Positions 1-13,600 of a stretch of 64,000 nucleotides of DNA are shown here, piece by piece (position 1 is the first letter of the stretch; the number at the start of each line of letters is the position of its first letter). The position numbers were made by a program, and so were the translations under genes. Below the pieces are notes generated by a model that saw nothing but the letters and a program-made list of their open reading frames with translations, did no database searches and was not told the DNA's origin. Source of the DNA: Antedon mediterranea (Eukaryota > Echinodermata > Crinoidea > Comatulida > Antedonidae); contig NC_092676.1 of assembly GCF_964355755.1 (NCBI RefSeq), forward strand, positions 7,608,288 through 7,672,287. Direction: 5' to 3'.

Positions 1-980
1 ATACAATGTTCTTAATAATATTCGGATATTTTTTTGTTTTGATTGTCGTCGTTAGCAACTATAGCCCTATATCTTTGTCGTTGAAATTGACACACATCGT
101 TACGCAATCAATTGTTTACCATGTGTAAATAAGTAGCATGGTACATTTTGAATCTTGCATCGATTTTAATTGTTCTTTAATTCAAGGGTTTGGTTATGCA
201 TTTAAAATGCGATGTTGATGGATATGCTACAATGAAACATTTATAATCGATTTACGGTTAATAGAATTAAATAACGACTAGATGTTTAAATGAATAGTGC
301 AATACTTGTAAAAATGTGCATGCCTTTATAAAATAAATTCATCTTGCATATTCATCTTTATATAATGAATTTAAAAAAACAAACGAATTATTGCGGGCTC
401 CATTCTACTTGGGAAGACTTTGATAATGGTTCCATTGTATATAAACACCATTTGTTCCTTGACGATTTTTGACCATCATTGTAAACAATATCCGACTACT
501 TCTTGGGTCTCACGAACAGGTTTTACAAAATAGTGTGACCAAATTATCTGACACCTAGTTTTGTTTTATTTGTATTTTTACTCATTTTTTCTTGTGCATA
601 ATAATTTTATCATTTGTACCCTTTATTCCGTTTACTTGATGTGCACATACTGTTTTGCTTAGTTTATTATGTACATGGAGCTACCCTCCATGGTTTATAG
701 TAGTACTGTATAGCTTTATATATTTTTGGGGGTTTTTTTTCGTTGGTTTTGTTTTGTTTTCTTTCATTACTTTGCTCATTTGTTTTATTTTGGTTGTACC
801 ACCACTAACGACAGTGTGTGCCACTGATAAAAAAAAAAAGTGATTACCAATAAATAAATAAATAAATCAAAATCAACATTTATTTCCAAAATGGTGGCGT
901 CACCAAAAAAGCAAAAGCTTGTGACAGGGACGCCAAAACAAAACATTCAAAAGCAAACAAAACATAATGTATAAAATTCC
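1..980. other. intergenic, no gene seen
   Basis: AT-rich sequence with short T-runs and no ORF or exon I can support. It ends in a run of 'aata' words just before the LINE fragment that follows. Confidence 0.6.
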
Positions 981-982
981 AA

Positions 983-1915
983 CTGTCTTATGTTCGCTGA
1001 CGACCTCAAGATTTACAAAATTATTACCACTACTGAGGACTCCGTTGCACTTCAGGCAGATCTGGAAAGACTCGGTACGTGGGTTTCCGACTGGAAAATG
1101 TCCCTGAAGTCCGAGAAATGCAAAGTCCTGTCTTGCTCTCTTAAGAAAAAACCTATTATTTTCGCTTACTCAGTTCAAGAAGAAGTCCTTGAAAGTGTAA
1201 ACTCTTACCGGGACCTCGGCATTTTCATCGACCGTAAACTGACATTTATTTCACACGTTGATCATGTTGTCAGAAAGGCCAATAGGCTGCTTGGGCTGAT
1301 GTGGCGCAATTGCAAACATTTTTCTCCATACACCAAACGTGCGCTTTATCTTTCCCTCGTCCAACCATCTTTTAATTTCTGTTCAATTATTTAAAATTCA
1401 CTCTCTGCTTCTCAAGCCTCCAGAATTGATCGGACCCATAACAAGTTCTTGCGCTTTGTCGGCCCAGCAGCCAACCTGCCTCCTATTGTTTCCCCGACAT
1501 CTAGGAGAGCAAGACAGGACTTGCACTTCCTGTATAAATGTCTTACTTCTAAGTTTGATTGTGATCTTGTTTCGTTGTTTTATTTTAATGTTCCTGTTCG
1601 TAATCTTCGTAGTAAACCCTTTCTTCATGTTAAATTTTCTCGTGTCAATGTTTGTAAAAATGGTATTTTCTGTAGACTCTCGTCATTGTACAATTCTTGT
1701 ATTTTAAAAAATAATTCTTTAGATATTTTTAACTGTAATTTTTTTCAATTTAAATGTATTAATAATGAAATTATTTAAATTTTCTTTTTCATTTGTATAT
1801 ATTTATATTGGCTCATATTTTATAGTTTAGCTTTTATTTTCAACCTGTTATTGGTGTTTTACACTGTTGGTTTGATTTAAAGAATAAAGAATAAATAAAT
1901 GAATAAATAAACAAG
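983..1915 (+). pseudogene. 5'-truncated non-LTR retrotransposon (reverse transcriptase C-terminal part)
   Basis: The reading frame opens at the RT catalytic motif (FADDLKIY) and runs through thumb and C-terminal sequence typical of jockey/CR1-type elements (YRDLGIFIDRKLTF, then RTHNKFLRFVG) to about 1778. It is broken by one in-frame TAA at 1392-1394, and the frame is the same on both sides, so this is a nonsense change and not a frameshift. Everything upstream of the FADD box is missing, as expected for 5' truncation. An A-rich tail of 'aataaataaatg' words lies near 1880-1910. The copy is dead. Confidence 0.85.
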
Positions 1916-2000
1916 ACTTACGATTTGTGTCTCCAGACGTTTTAATGACGGTAGAGTATTATCCATTGCCGTTGAAATATTTGCTATTTTATATGTCAGA

Positions 2001-2291
2001 TTAATATTTTTTCTTTTCGAGATCACTTACTGATTCTACAGTATAAGCTACATATTTGTCCATATCTTTTTGAATAGATTCCATCTTATCCATCCTTCGT
2101 AATAATGTATCTTGATTTTTAAGTAGTACGTCAAGCCTACCTCGCATTTCTCCTGCGAGCTTTTGAATTTCCCGCCGAAGGTCAGTTAAGCCCTCACCTG
2201 GCTCGACAGTGGATGCAGTAGGAGGGCTTTCAGAAACGGCTTGGTCAGATGTTAAACGTAAGTTAGATTTACGAGTTGATCGGGCTGCCAT
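2001..2291 (-). CDS. small coiled-coil ORF, possibly the start of a LINE ORF1
   Basis: This is a 96-codon ORF with a proper ATG (starts MAARSTRKSNLRL), a charged N-terminus, and a predicted coiled coil over about residues 35-92 (heptad-like LRREIQKLAGEM, LLKNQDTLLRRMDKM). It resembles the N-terminal coiled coil of LINE ORF1-type proteins, but no RNA-binding domain follows. I see no splice partner. It could be an isolated retroelement fragment or a short hypothetical gene. Confidence 0.3.
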   Translation of the reverse strand: MAARSTRKSNLRLTSDQAVSESPPTASTVEPGEGLTDLRREIQKLAGEMRGRLDVLLKNQDTLLRRMDKMESIQKDMDKYVAYTVESVSDLEKKKY

Positions 2292-2299
2292 TTCCTATA

Positions 2300-3590
2300 G
2301 GCCTACTTTTGTAATATGTTGAATCTTAAGTCGATGTTTATTAGTATATCACGGAGATCGGATGACGATGGTTCAGGAATAGTGATTTTGAGTCAGTTTT
2401 GGCGGAGCTAACTTACGTACGTTCTACATGACCTACATGACCTTTTCGACCTACATGACCTTTTCCTATACAAATAGTATATTTATAACTAATTTAAACT
2501 CGTGTAAATTGGTGTTTTATATATATATATATATATTAAATATAATAAATATATAGATACCATATTGCAATATTTTTTCAGATAAACAAATGTGCTTGGT
2601 TACATTTATAATATAGTATGGGTTCCAGACGGTTTTTTGACTTAATACTACAAGAATTCTTGGTGCATACGATTATCCGGTTGACTAGTTGTAGCCACAT
2701 GCGATTGGCTACTCACTCGTACACAGTTTTAATATTCATATGTCCGAATTTTGACAAATCTGGGAATATAAGTTGCGCTCTGTTACGTTGAACACGACGG
2801 TGTGGTGTGTTTTGTGTGCAACTACTGGGCTTACTGTGTGTTTGTGGTGGGGTGGGGAACGATGGCAACTTTTGCCTCTTGTTATTTTATAGTTTTACAA
2901 ACAATTACAATTCTCTGTTCTCCGTGTCGATGTCGTCGGAGGAGATGCACAGTGCGGCCTACTAGACACCCTAAACTCAGCTCTGTTTCTAGGCTTCTTT
3001 TTGTATTTGAATAAGACACAGGGGCTGTTCTTTTTTAAACGGTTACCTGCTTTACAAAGCGAGCAAAGGTATTTTTAACTTGCCCTTTTAGTTTCACAAT
3101 ATTTCTATGTATGGTTTTTATTTTCATGTCGCATAATCGACAACACGATATTTCGCTAATTTTACTTTGGGTGAGAGACGTACATTGTTGAGGGCTAAGG
3201 ATGATAACTAATTGCTTGTAAACGTCTGATTGAGTTGCCCCATGAAATAGCAATAACCTCCTTGATTTAAGAGTTACTTCCCCACAAACTGAGCATACGC
3301 ACTGAAGTTTGTGTGGGGACAGTACTTCTCGCGTATGTTGTTTTTAATGGGTTTTCTTCTTGACCTCGACATCCAAGTTTTAAGTAAGACTGTCCCATCC
3401 TCTAGTAGCCGGCCGATACTGTACCGACGTAAACTCGCTCGCGAAACTTTCGTCTTCATATTACATGAGGTAACTAGAACGCCAATATCTGGTCCGTTAA
3501 TTGGTTGATTCTACAACCATATATTTACATAAACCCGCTCATTAGCTAAATACGGTATGATAATCTACGTCATCCTTATCGATGTTTGCG
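2300..3590. other. intergenic with (TA)n and a dispersed repeat
   Basis: A (TA)n run sits near 2519-2537. The stretch from about 2619 ('gggttccagacgg' then 'gacttaata') recurs at about 32353 inside the receptor gene, so it marks a dispersed repeat. I see no gene here. Confidence 0.5.
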
Positions 3591-3596
3591 GTCTGC

Positions 3597-3858
3597 AAAT
3601 CGATTTGTATAGGCGTCTTACAAGTCTGTGTTTCAGGACAAAAATCAACACGCCGACGCCGACTAACATAAAAAAAGACAAAAATTTGGCAAATCGATTT
3701 GTATAGGCGTCTTACAAGTCTGTGTTTCAGAACAAAAATCAACACGCCGATTAACATAAAAAAGACAACAATTAAATCGATTTGTATAGGCGTCCTACAA
3801 GTCTGTGTTTCACGACAAAAATCAACACGCCGACTAACATAAAAAAAAGACAGCAATA
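3597..3858. repeat. three-copy tandem repeat, ~85-93 bp unit
   Basis: Three successive copies begin 'aaatcgatttgtataggcg' at about 3597, 3691 and 3774 and end 'gactaacataaaaaagac'. The 125-codon minus-strand ORF across them is a by-product. A related single copy ('ggactaacataaaaaagaaa') lies near 32503. Confidence 0.85.
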
Positions 3859-4337
3859 CAGACTTGGGGCAAGTTAATGCCACTAATATAGACTTGTGTT
3901 TCGTATAATTATTCTTCAAACAAGGTATCTAAAATAATAATACAATATACCTAATAATACAAGTAAAATATATTTTGTCATAACATTAACGTTTTACATC
4001 ATCGTATATTAACATCTATTATATTTTATTATAAGTATTTCTTAATATAATGTATGGCATGCTATATTTATCAGAGACAGTGTGTACGTTAAATTGCACA
4101 CAGGATCGGCATTACCTTATCACTACATTACGTCTAGCAAAACTCCGTTTTATTTGCTGCAGGTTTCAGTGTGTGTTCAGTTCTGCTAAACGATACGAAA
4201 AAGATAACTTATGAACAGTTTCTATTGAAATATTACATAAATTGTATTTAATATTTCAATGGAAACCGTCATCCTCATCCGCTTTAACTTATTGATGATT
4301 TATCTAATATATCTCCAGTAACACTTTAATTACAATG

Positions 4338-4343
4338 TTTATT
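4338..4343 (-). promoter_or_regulatory. candidate polyadenylation signal of the receptor gene
   Basis: AATAAA on the minus strand, about 165 nt past the predicted TAG stop at 4505-4507. It is the nearest canonical hexamer I see downstream of the stop. Confidence 0.4.
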
Positions 4344-4504
4344 TCTATGAGATTTCATGATCGACAAGAACGGTACAGACACTATAATCTCCCTGCTGTC
4401 CAAACAGCCGGTTACAGTAGGTATTTCAATATTTCACAGAACAAGCTAAAAATAAATTATATATTATATATAGTCTGTAAAATATTGATATTAAATAGCA
4501 ATGT

Positions 4505-4606
4505 CTATTCATCGTCTTCATCTTCTGAAGAATCATTCGATTTTTCATTTATTTCGGTTTCACTTTCGCTTTCTGATGAATCAGAGCTCGATTCATTTTT
4601 GGATTC
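4505..4606 (-). CDS. receptor exon 47: acidic C-terminus and stop
   Basis: This last coding exon has 33 residues plus TAG, phase 0, acceptor 'cattttttag'. It is almost entirely Ser, Asp and Glu (SSSDSSESESETE, then SSEDEDDE), giving many potential CK2-type acidic phosphorylation sites. It has no PDZ-binding end. Confidence 0.85.
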   Translation of the reverse strand, partial: ESKNESSSDSSESESETEINEKSNDSSEDEDDE

Positions 4607-7600
4607 CTAAAAAATGAAAGTTTTTTTTTAAAACCTAATTTCATTATAACGTTTAATAACAACATAAATGTGGTATTCCATTACATACCGATCCACTAGA
4701 TCACACTCCATAAATGATATATGACGAAACAAAAAAAAGGTGATTTTCGATTTCAGAATACCGAGACGCCAACCTGTAGGAGGTGGAGTTAGGGACATTC
4801 TGTGTAAAACTGTGAATACTATTATTATACGCACAGGTAACCAATCATAATCTTACCTCATCTTCGTCACTTGAATCGCTTTCTTCTTCATCTTTGTTTT
4901 GACTTGTCGCTGATTTTGCTGATTTTCCATCCGAAGATTCTGAAGCTGGTTCCTGCAAACAAACGCGTAATTGTGTATGTTATATTTAACTATAGAGCAA
5001 GCATTCTACTCCCTATATTCTCTGACTAACTAATCAACTGCAATATTTTGAAATTGGTTACCGTACCCTTTGAACGCGTTATCAACCATTATTGAAACGC
5101 GTTACAAATCAACCAAAAACAACAAACATGACCTCTGAACCCGTCACTGGAGTTTGGATTTATAATTCATACCTTTTCAATACTGTCCGATTCTACAAGC
5201 TCTGTGCTTTCTTCTTCAACTATGTCATCGGGAACATCAACAGCACCAGGTAGAGTTAGAATAGAGTCTTCTCGTGGTAATTTGTTATCCTAATAATGAA
5301 TAAAACTAACACACTGTATTACGGTTTATTTTGAGAGAACATGACTTGTCAGCTTGAAAAGAAAATTAACAAATTGAAATTTAAAATGAAAGCACTCAGG
5401 AGTGAAGTACTTGGCAAAATATTGCCACAGAGGGCGCATGTTGATATTTCAGTCCATGTTAAAAGAATACAATTTTTGTTTTATTTGTGAAGTTATTTAA
5501 TGAACCGATTTTCTTGAATTTCAATAGGCATGTTCAGTAAGTAATACCTATTAACACCGACAAATTTAGAATGACAACTTTATAACATGTAGACAGAAAA
5601 ACAAACAAAACGTATTATACTTTGCCAAGTTAAAAAAAAAAATTGTCTGTGACGTATAATATAAAGCCAAAGACTTTCAAAAGTTTGGTGTTTCAAGTAG
5701 CAACTTACCGTCGTGGGTGATACCTTGTTGGATAATTTTAAACTAAGACTTGACATGCTATTTTGGCGGGATTCTGACAACAAAAGAGCTCTACTGTGGA
5801 TACTTGGACTCTAAAATAAAAATAATTTTAATCAGATTCAACATAGGCCTAATTATGATTTAAATTCATTCATCGTTAATTAAACAACACACGTACTGAA
5901 TAAAATAATCAACGTATTCTTTTATTTGATGTACAGAGTAGTCACAGTTGTGCGATATTTTATTCGTGCAGCGTTCGAGTAGTCACAGTTGTGCGATATT
6001 TTATTCGTGCAGCGTTCGAGTAGTCACAGTTGTGCAATATTTATTCGTGCAGCGTTCGAGTAGTCACAGTTGTGCGATATTGTATTCGTGCAGCGTTCGA
6101 GTAGTCACAGTTGTGTGATATTTTATTCGTGCAGTGTTCGAGTAGTTACAGTTGTACGATATTTTATTCGTGCAGTGTTCGAGTAGTCACAGTTGTGCGA
6201 TATTTATCATTCTCGCAAATTTATTTTCCTCGCCTTTCAAATTTATGTATTTAATGATTTATAACAATGAGAAATTATCATAAAATCAAGTGGTACATAC
6301 CAGCGTTAGTTGGTTTTCAATCGCCCTATCAATTTCGTCATATCCGTCTTCTGTTGTTACACTGGCGGATATCTGTAGTAATGAAATAAGTTTATAACGT
6401 TTACTTTAAATCAAATTCTTTAAATTTGCATCATTATTGACAAATAAACAATTACTAAAATAGAAGCCTAGCTGTAGTAATTAAGACATCAGGCGATAAT
6501 ACAATATGTGTAGGTCTTAGGTCGGGAGTTACTGCTTTGTCGGTAAAAGTGAGTAAGCCATTAAACTAACCATAATAGCTTCATTATCCGCAGCGTTAAC
6601 ATTATCATTGGCATCTTCTTTATGATCATCTTCTACCATATGAACATTCATTGATGACATCCTCGCTTTCTCAACCTGCAAATTCAATCAGATAGCCCTA
6701 TAAATTACTCTATGTAAAGTAAATATAGTGTAAACACTAAAATTAGACTCTTAATTAAGCGTTAAAACACCATGTTTAAGCAAAATATAAATGTATAAAC
6801 AAATATGTTAAAAAACACTATTTATCGCTTTATGCTGATTAGCCAATACTAAAATGTATATAGGAGGAAGTGTCGCTTCTTTCTCACTTGTATTTAATTT
6901 ATGTTGTGTTTTATTGTTTTATGTTTTTATGTAAACGGGTCCTGCGAAAACAGAATTTTAACTTCTGTATGCAGGATTCTTGCCATCGATTATACACTGA
7001 AATTGTAATCATAAACGATGACTAATTTAAATAAATGTGAATTAATTAAAAAATTGAAATTGAATTTTCCACTCAATCGTACGTAGTAGGAGGAACATAA
7101 ATCATTAATACACCCAATTCAATTATGAATTCACGTGATTATTTTAAATAAAAGAGAGGAACTCACGCATTACCATGCGATGGTAAATTCTTTTTGTTTA
7201 TAATGAAATGAATATACTTATTCCCAATAATCAATACAGAAAACATAACGAGTATATTGACAAACGTAGGTTAAACCTGCAACATACTTATATGTTATGT
7301 TGATTCATCATGGTTAGCTGGGTTAATTGATAAAACTCGGACCAATAAACCTGTTTGCCACTAGAGACGCAACACAATGACGTAGTCGCAACGCAAGCGA
7401 ATTGACCAATGATAAGTTAGTGTTCGAATAATACATCGCTTGTGATTGGTCAAATCACTTACGTTGCGTTACGCCTTTGTGTTGCATCTCTAGTGGGAAC
7501 CAAGTGTCATGTAAACGAACATAAAATGTGGTGTCCAAACGGCAGTCCATACTTACGTATCTGAAGTTGTAATAAACATAACCAGAAATAAAGGCACCGT

Positions 7601-10600
7601 GTAAACCGAATCCACCGAAGAACAGCATTTGATAAATATCGCCCTCTGACACTTGTACTGATATTGCCCATATTGTCAGAAACAACGGTAAAAATAAAGA
7701 TATGCATATCATAATTCCTCTGTAAAAACAAATCGTTAACAATTGTATACTTAATTAATAATACAAAGGTCATTTGGACTCCAATGACCTCCAATCCAGA
7801 TGGCAACAGTTGAATTGAAGATGGACATTTTTTTCTTTTGATTTACACGTAAAATAGCCCAAGAAGCAATTATTGCTGTATTGAATTGTTTCTTAACAAC
7901 AATAGAACACATTATGGCTTTATAGAGATTGAAGAACAGTTGTGACGAAAATAAGACGGGTTACTACAAAGGATGATGATGACGACAATGATGATGATGA
8001 CTATGCCGATGACGATAATTGATACTTAGGCCTACCTGCATTGCATTACGCAATTTTCTTTTCGTTTCCCACGAAGTTTAGTTTTACAAGTTAGACACAC
8101 TAATGTCAAGATTGTTGACGTCTGCAGATAATTAATAGAAACAAATAAAAATAAATAAAATTCTCAAAAATGTCTGATTCATATCATCAATAAAGCGGTA
8201 AAATTATATTCCTAAACGGTCTTTGGTAAATGAAAATGTGTTTTATTGGAAACGAATTTTTATATTTCGTTTATTTACTATAATAAGACAGCTGATGGAC
8301 ATTCCTTTTTAGGAATTTTTCGTTTGCCAGCGATCTAGGAATAGTTACGCCATTTTGATATTTGTGCAAATTAATATTTTAGGACATTTTAGGTTGGTTT
8401 TGTGGAAGCTGCTATTAGGGAGGTTTCGCAACCTTACGAATACGATAATGAAAACGGATACGTCACGCATTTGTGAAACTTTTGAGCTGATCCCCATTTC
8501 ATATTCGTAAAGCGTATTCGTGTTGACGAATATCACCAGTCATATTCGTAACTACAAAACGAGTATAGTTTTTGATCTATTTTGCACATTTTGCATTTGA
8601 ATCAGGAATGATTCATGATTATAATATAATTATAGATTTATTGAAAGTAATTTACTAAAGTAATTTACTAAAATGCCAGGTCAATTTTGATAAATAGCAG
8701 TTTTTAAAGTCCTCACTCGCATTGATGTTACGCTAGGCCTAGGCAGCCAAGCACCAAGCAACACGTACCTGCGCTTCGCTCAAATTTACCGCAGTCATAT
8801 TTTGGACGGCGCCCTCAATATTTCATTGCCATGCGAAACAGATTTTTACTGGCTTACGAAAACAAATACGTGCGCGTGACGTATCCGTTTTCGTTATCGT
8901 ATTCGTAAGATTGCGAAACCTCTCTATTGTTAATTTCCTGGTGATTTTTGTTCTCTTTTTGTTTTGTATGATTATAATATGGAAGCACTATCCAAAATAA
9001 AGGAAATGAAATGAATGAATATTGATTGAAACTTTTGGCGGATTTTAAATACAAATCAAAAACTTCTCAACTTACAAGTAAGATAAGAAGAGTGGGCGTT
9101 GCAAATGCTGCAATGACACCCATTTCCATGTCTGTCCAGCACCTTGAAAACAAAAACGAGTTAAAACAGTTAGGCCTACTTCAACATGATAGTAACATCA
9201 TCTATTTTAATCATATATTTCACAAAAGCACCAAAGAGAATAAACTATCATCGTGATCTTATTATCTTTTTAGAGTAATCTTGTTTTTAGCCGCGTGGAC
9301 GCGACTCTATAGTTCACTATGTCGGTCGGTCGGTCGGTCTGTCGGTCTGTCTGTCGGTCCGGTATCACTATGCGTTTTAGCACGCGACTTATGGCTGTTG
9401 GCCTTGTTAATCATAAATTCCACAAAATGCATTAAAATTAATAGTGATTTTGAAATTGACATACAGTATTGTCGTCATTAGGGAGCTTTCGATTTCCGAC
9501 AACTCATGACCTAACTACGTCATGTTAATTCATTGTGCGCATGCGGGGGTAATTGTGACGTAATTTCTCACTACCCCACATTGACAGTTTCAATGGTTTC
9601 TAGGTTCAGGCGACGACCGACGACACATCGATTGACCTGACGTACAGTAGGTAGATGGTCGTAAATCGATAGTTCTCTAATATCATATTCGTGACGATGC
9701 TGTTCTGATATGGATCACAATTATTATTATTATTATTTGTTGCATTTTGTTTTGTTTTTAGGAGCATATTTTTAACAAGCTGTGATTTATCTTAGGTTCC
9801 TCCAATCTCATTTTGTTGAAGTAACGTCAAATGAAATCGAAAGTTTCCAAAACGATAAGGATCAACGACTCACCCTTCTGAATCTTCGTATCCGCGGTAC
9901 GTTCCAAAGAACAAAAATGTGAAGAAGCCTGACACGCCCCATGCTAGAGCAAAATGATACTTTGCTGCGTTTTTACCCTTCATATTATACAGTTTAGTGA
10001 ACAAGTTAAACACATCGACAAATATCCACATCACCATTGCTATGTACAAATACTGCAATATTACTCCTACTACAATACAGGTAATCTGAAACGTCAAATA
10101 ATATTTTAAAATGTTTTAAAATGTGTTTAATCTAATATGAACATATTCAATCATTGATGATTAATTTGAATTGTCTTTGCTTATACAGTACTGTATCAAT
10201 TTAAATTTATCGTGCCCAAATATGGTAGTGATATGACCAAATATGGTAGTGATATGACCAAATATGTTAGTGATATGTCCATAATGGGCACATAAAATGT
10301 TTTGTCACATAAAGTTTGATAGTGTAGACAAAGCTTTAGACAAATGTTACTGGCGCATACGCAACTACCCTCGAACGCTAGAAAGAAGTCATCTTTGTTT
10401 TATGAAAGATATATTTGCTACTGCAAATTTGCTTATTTAGCATGGAACAAACTGTATCATTAATTAGTGTACAATATAAACAAAAACACACGTTTTTTTA
10501 AAGTTAAGTCCAGTTTCCTCTCTCATAAAATCATGATTTTTGTCTTTAAAAAATACTTACATTGTCATCACTTAACTCCAGAGTGCATACGTACAAAAGC

Positions 10601-13600
10601 ATCATCAACAGCGCGCTAATGATAAGATTTGCCATCACGAAAACTCGCTCCGCGTCGAATGGAAGTTTATGTTTTTGTCTGTTAAGTTAAAAATATACAT
10701 TATAACAGTTATTGCAAGAGATAATCAAGCAATCGTCTACGCATTTTATATCAAGGATTACTATATTATATTTCAAAGCTGGAAATGAAGCTTTGAACAG
10801 GCAGCGCTTGTTCAATTTGGATTGTGAATCTTGTACACCTAGGCCTAAGTCACCTCATAATTAATCATCCACGTTTGATATGTACGTCGTTATAAACAGC
10901 CTGCTTGTAATAGTTAGGCCGAGCGAGCAAAATAGTCTAAGTCCTAGCCCTAGTATGTGAGAAATGTGTATTATTATATGTGTTGTGTTTGGAGATGGTA
11001 TGGTCGGGGTGACATAGTTATACTTACAGCCGCAACATTATGATTGCAACCACAATCAGCGACACGATTGATGCAATTCCCGTACAATAGGTTACTACAC
11101 GTACCATGATTGCGAATAACTCATTATCCTGTAAAAGTGATTAGATAACAAGAATGACGTCACAACTAAAATAACTAACATATTAAAGATATAAAAAAAA
11201 CATGAAAAATAAAGATTAATAAAATCATACTTTGAATAGTTTTGTAATTTAGAAAAAAATAATCACTTCCGTTGGAAAAAAACGGAAACAAAATAATGTT
11301 TTCACTTATAAAATGACAAAATAAGTGGTTAAATTCAACCAAAAACCCATTATTTGGCAGTAAAATTTTTTGCTTTAAATTACAGTTTGTTAGGTAAATA
11401 ATTTGTTTTCGGTCCAATGTTTGGTCAAAGTGGATAACTGTTAGGTGACATTAAAATGGCATATTAAAAAAATGTAAGTATTATTTTTTCAGGGGGACAA
11501 TGCATCTTCAACAAGTAAAATAATTAATCCAATTGATATAACTCTCACTCACTATTGAACGCCATGAGTACAGTAACAAAAAGGACAGTTCTTGATTTAA
11601 CCTATCTTATTAAGTTCGTCAAAATTATAAAAACAAAACTACAGAGTTTCCTTTACTTACATCTTCTAGTTCAGTAGGTAAAAGAATACCAAATATACTG
11701 GTGTGCGAACAGTGACATTCGACGAGTTCTGAAAGCCCGCTAGAAACAAGTCGACAACCGTCTTCACTCCATCTTCTGTGTAACATAAATTATCGTTTCT
11801 CAATACGCACAATGCAATTCATATATACAACATGTTTACTTAGTAAGTACATGCATTATCATAATACGTATCTGTTTATTATACTATAGATTTAATGAGT
11901 ACAACCATACATTTCCAATTCTCAGCTGCATTGTGTCTGTTTTATGTTTGGTCTTTTCGTATTGATTTCTTTGCTAATTCTATAGACTTTCTACGTTTAT
12001 TTCAGTTGGTTATATTATCAGCAAAAACGTATTATTAATCTCATCTTAATTTCAGTAGCGATCGATATGATATTCTTGATTGGCGAGATCGTGGGAGACG
12101 TCTCATGTTTAAAAAAAACCCTATATATCCTAACGCGCGCATTAAATATGATGAAATCGACAGCATATGAAATTAACTTCATTAACAAACAAACAAGGCC
12201 AACAGCCATTAAGTCGCGTGCTACAATGCATAGTGATACCGGACCGACATACAGACCGATAGACCGACAGACAGACCGACAGACAGACCGACAGACCGAC
12301 AGACCGACAGACCGACAGACAGACAGACCGACCGACATAGTGAACTATACTGACCGAAATTACTGAACATGTTTAAAAATGTTGAAATGTTTAAAAACAT
12401 TTATATTTTTTTAATTTACACGTGCGTAGCCTGTCACTTTCGACGTGCTCGTATAACGTAATTTCGAGTTGAAAAGTAAGTCAAGAAAACAGAAATCGGG
12501 CAAAAAGAGTGCGTAATAACATTTAACGCGCAGTGCGCGCGCAAAAATATGCGCACTCATGGCAATTTTGTAAACGCTTAAAATTGCCTGAAATGTACTC
12601 TTATTTCATCGAAAATAAATTTTGAAAATTTTAAGCGCGCGTACGCATGCGTTACATGCGCTACGCACGTAATTGTATTGCCATATGATGATTTATGCCC
12701 TGAAATTTATGAGTACCAAATTTTATTTAATTGTGATTCATGGTTGTGAAGATATGATTACAAACGTGATTTCGTTAAATCGTGCGTAGACCGCGTAATT
12801 TTTTATTGCGCACCGTGAAAACATAACCACATTGATTCCTGACCATAAGGAATATACTGTGAAAAATTGACCTAGCTAGATTAAACTGATATCAAGATAA
12901 GGTCAGAAAGCGATAAAACGCATAGTGATACCGGACCGACAGACAGACCGACAGACAGACCGACCGACCGACATAGTGAACTATAGAGTCGCTTCCACGC
13001 GACTAAAAACGGGCTTTATAATAACAAGTATCGTGATGATCTAAATACAATAGAATTCCCGTCATTTCCTCTTTTACCAGTTTTATCGAGTCGAGTGGCC
13101 AAGCGGTATAAAGACAGGGGTGCCGCAAACCATGTAGCTATACAATCAGCAATCATACAATCAAGCCACTCCTTGACCATTGTTCTGATGGTCATCTCGG
13201 ACTTACAACTTGAGGTCCAGTGTACACATTTGGCTTGTTCATCTTTCGGAATAGGGGGTTATATGGACAGACGAACGGGCGCCGTTTGGTGCACAGCAAA
13301 ATTTGAAATTCTAAGCAAGAAAAAAAAATCTTGTTTTAAGAAAAAATTCTTAAAATAAGTATTTTTTTTCTTGTCAAGATTTAAAATTACTTAAAACAAG
13401 AAATAATTTTCTAGAAAAGACACATTTTCTTAAATTAAGTTTTGCAATATTCTTGAAAATGCTTATTACAAGAAATATTTTACTTAAAATAAGAAGTCAA
13501 TATCATTCTCTTCTTATTAAGAATAGTTTTGCTTAAAACAAGATTTGAAAATACTTAATTTGAAAAGTATTTTACTTAAAATAAGAAATCTATATTATAT

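Noticed and set aside
5936-6203. CRISPR-like array
   Set aside because: A contiguous eukaryotic minisatellite without spacers.
12018-12366. ORFs rich in SVGLSVCR and DRQTDRQT
   Set aside because: They read a (gacc/gaca)n simple repeat in both directions.
13085-13270. Possible tRNA-Leu/Ser or SINE ('gtggccaagcggtataaag')
   Set aside because: Resembles an A box, but no B box or cloverleaf follows; left unassigned.
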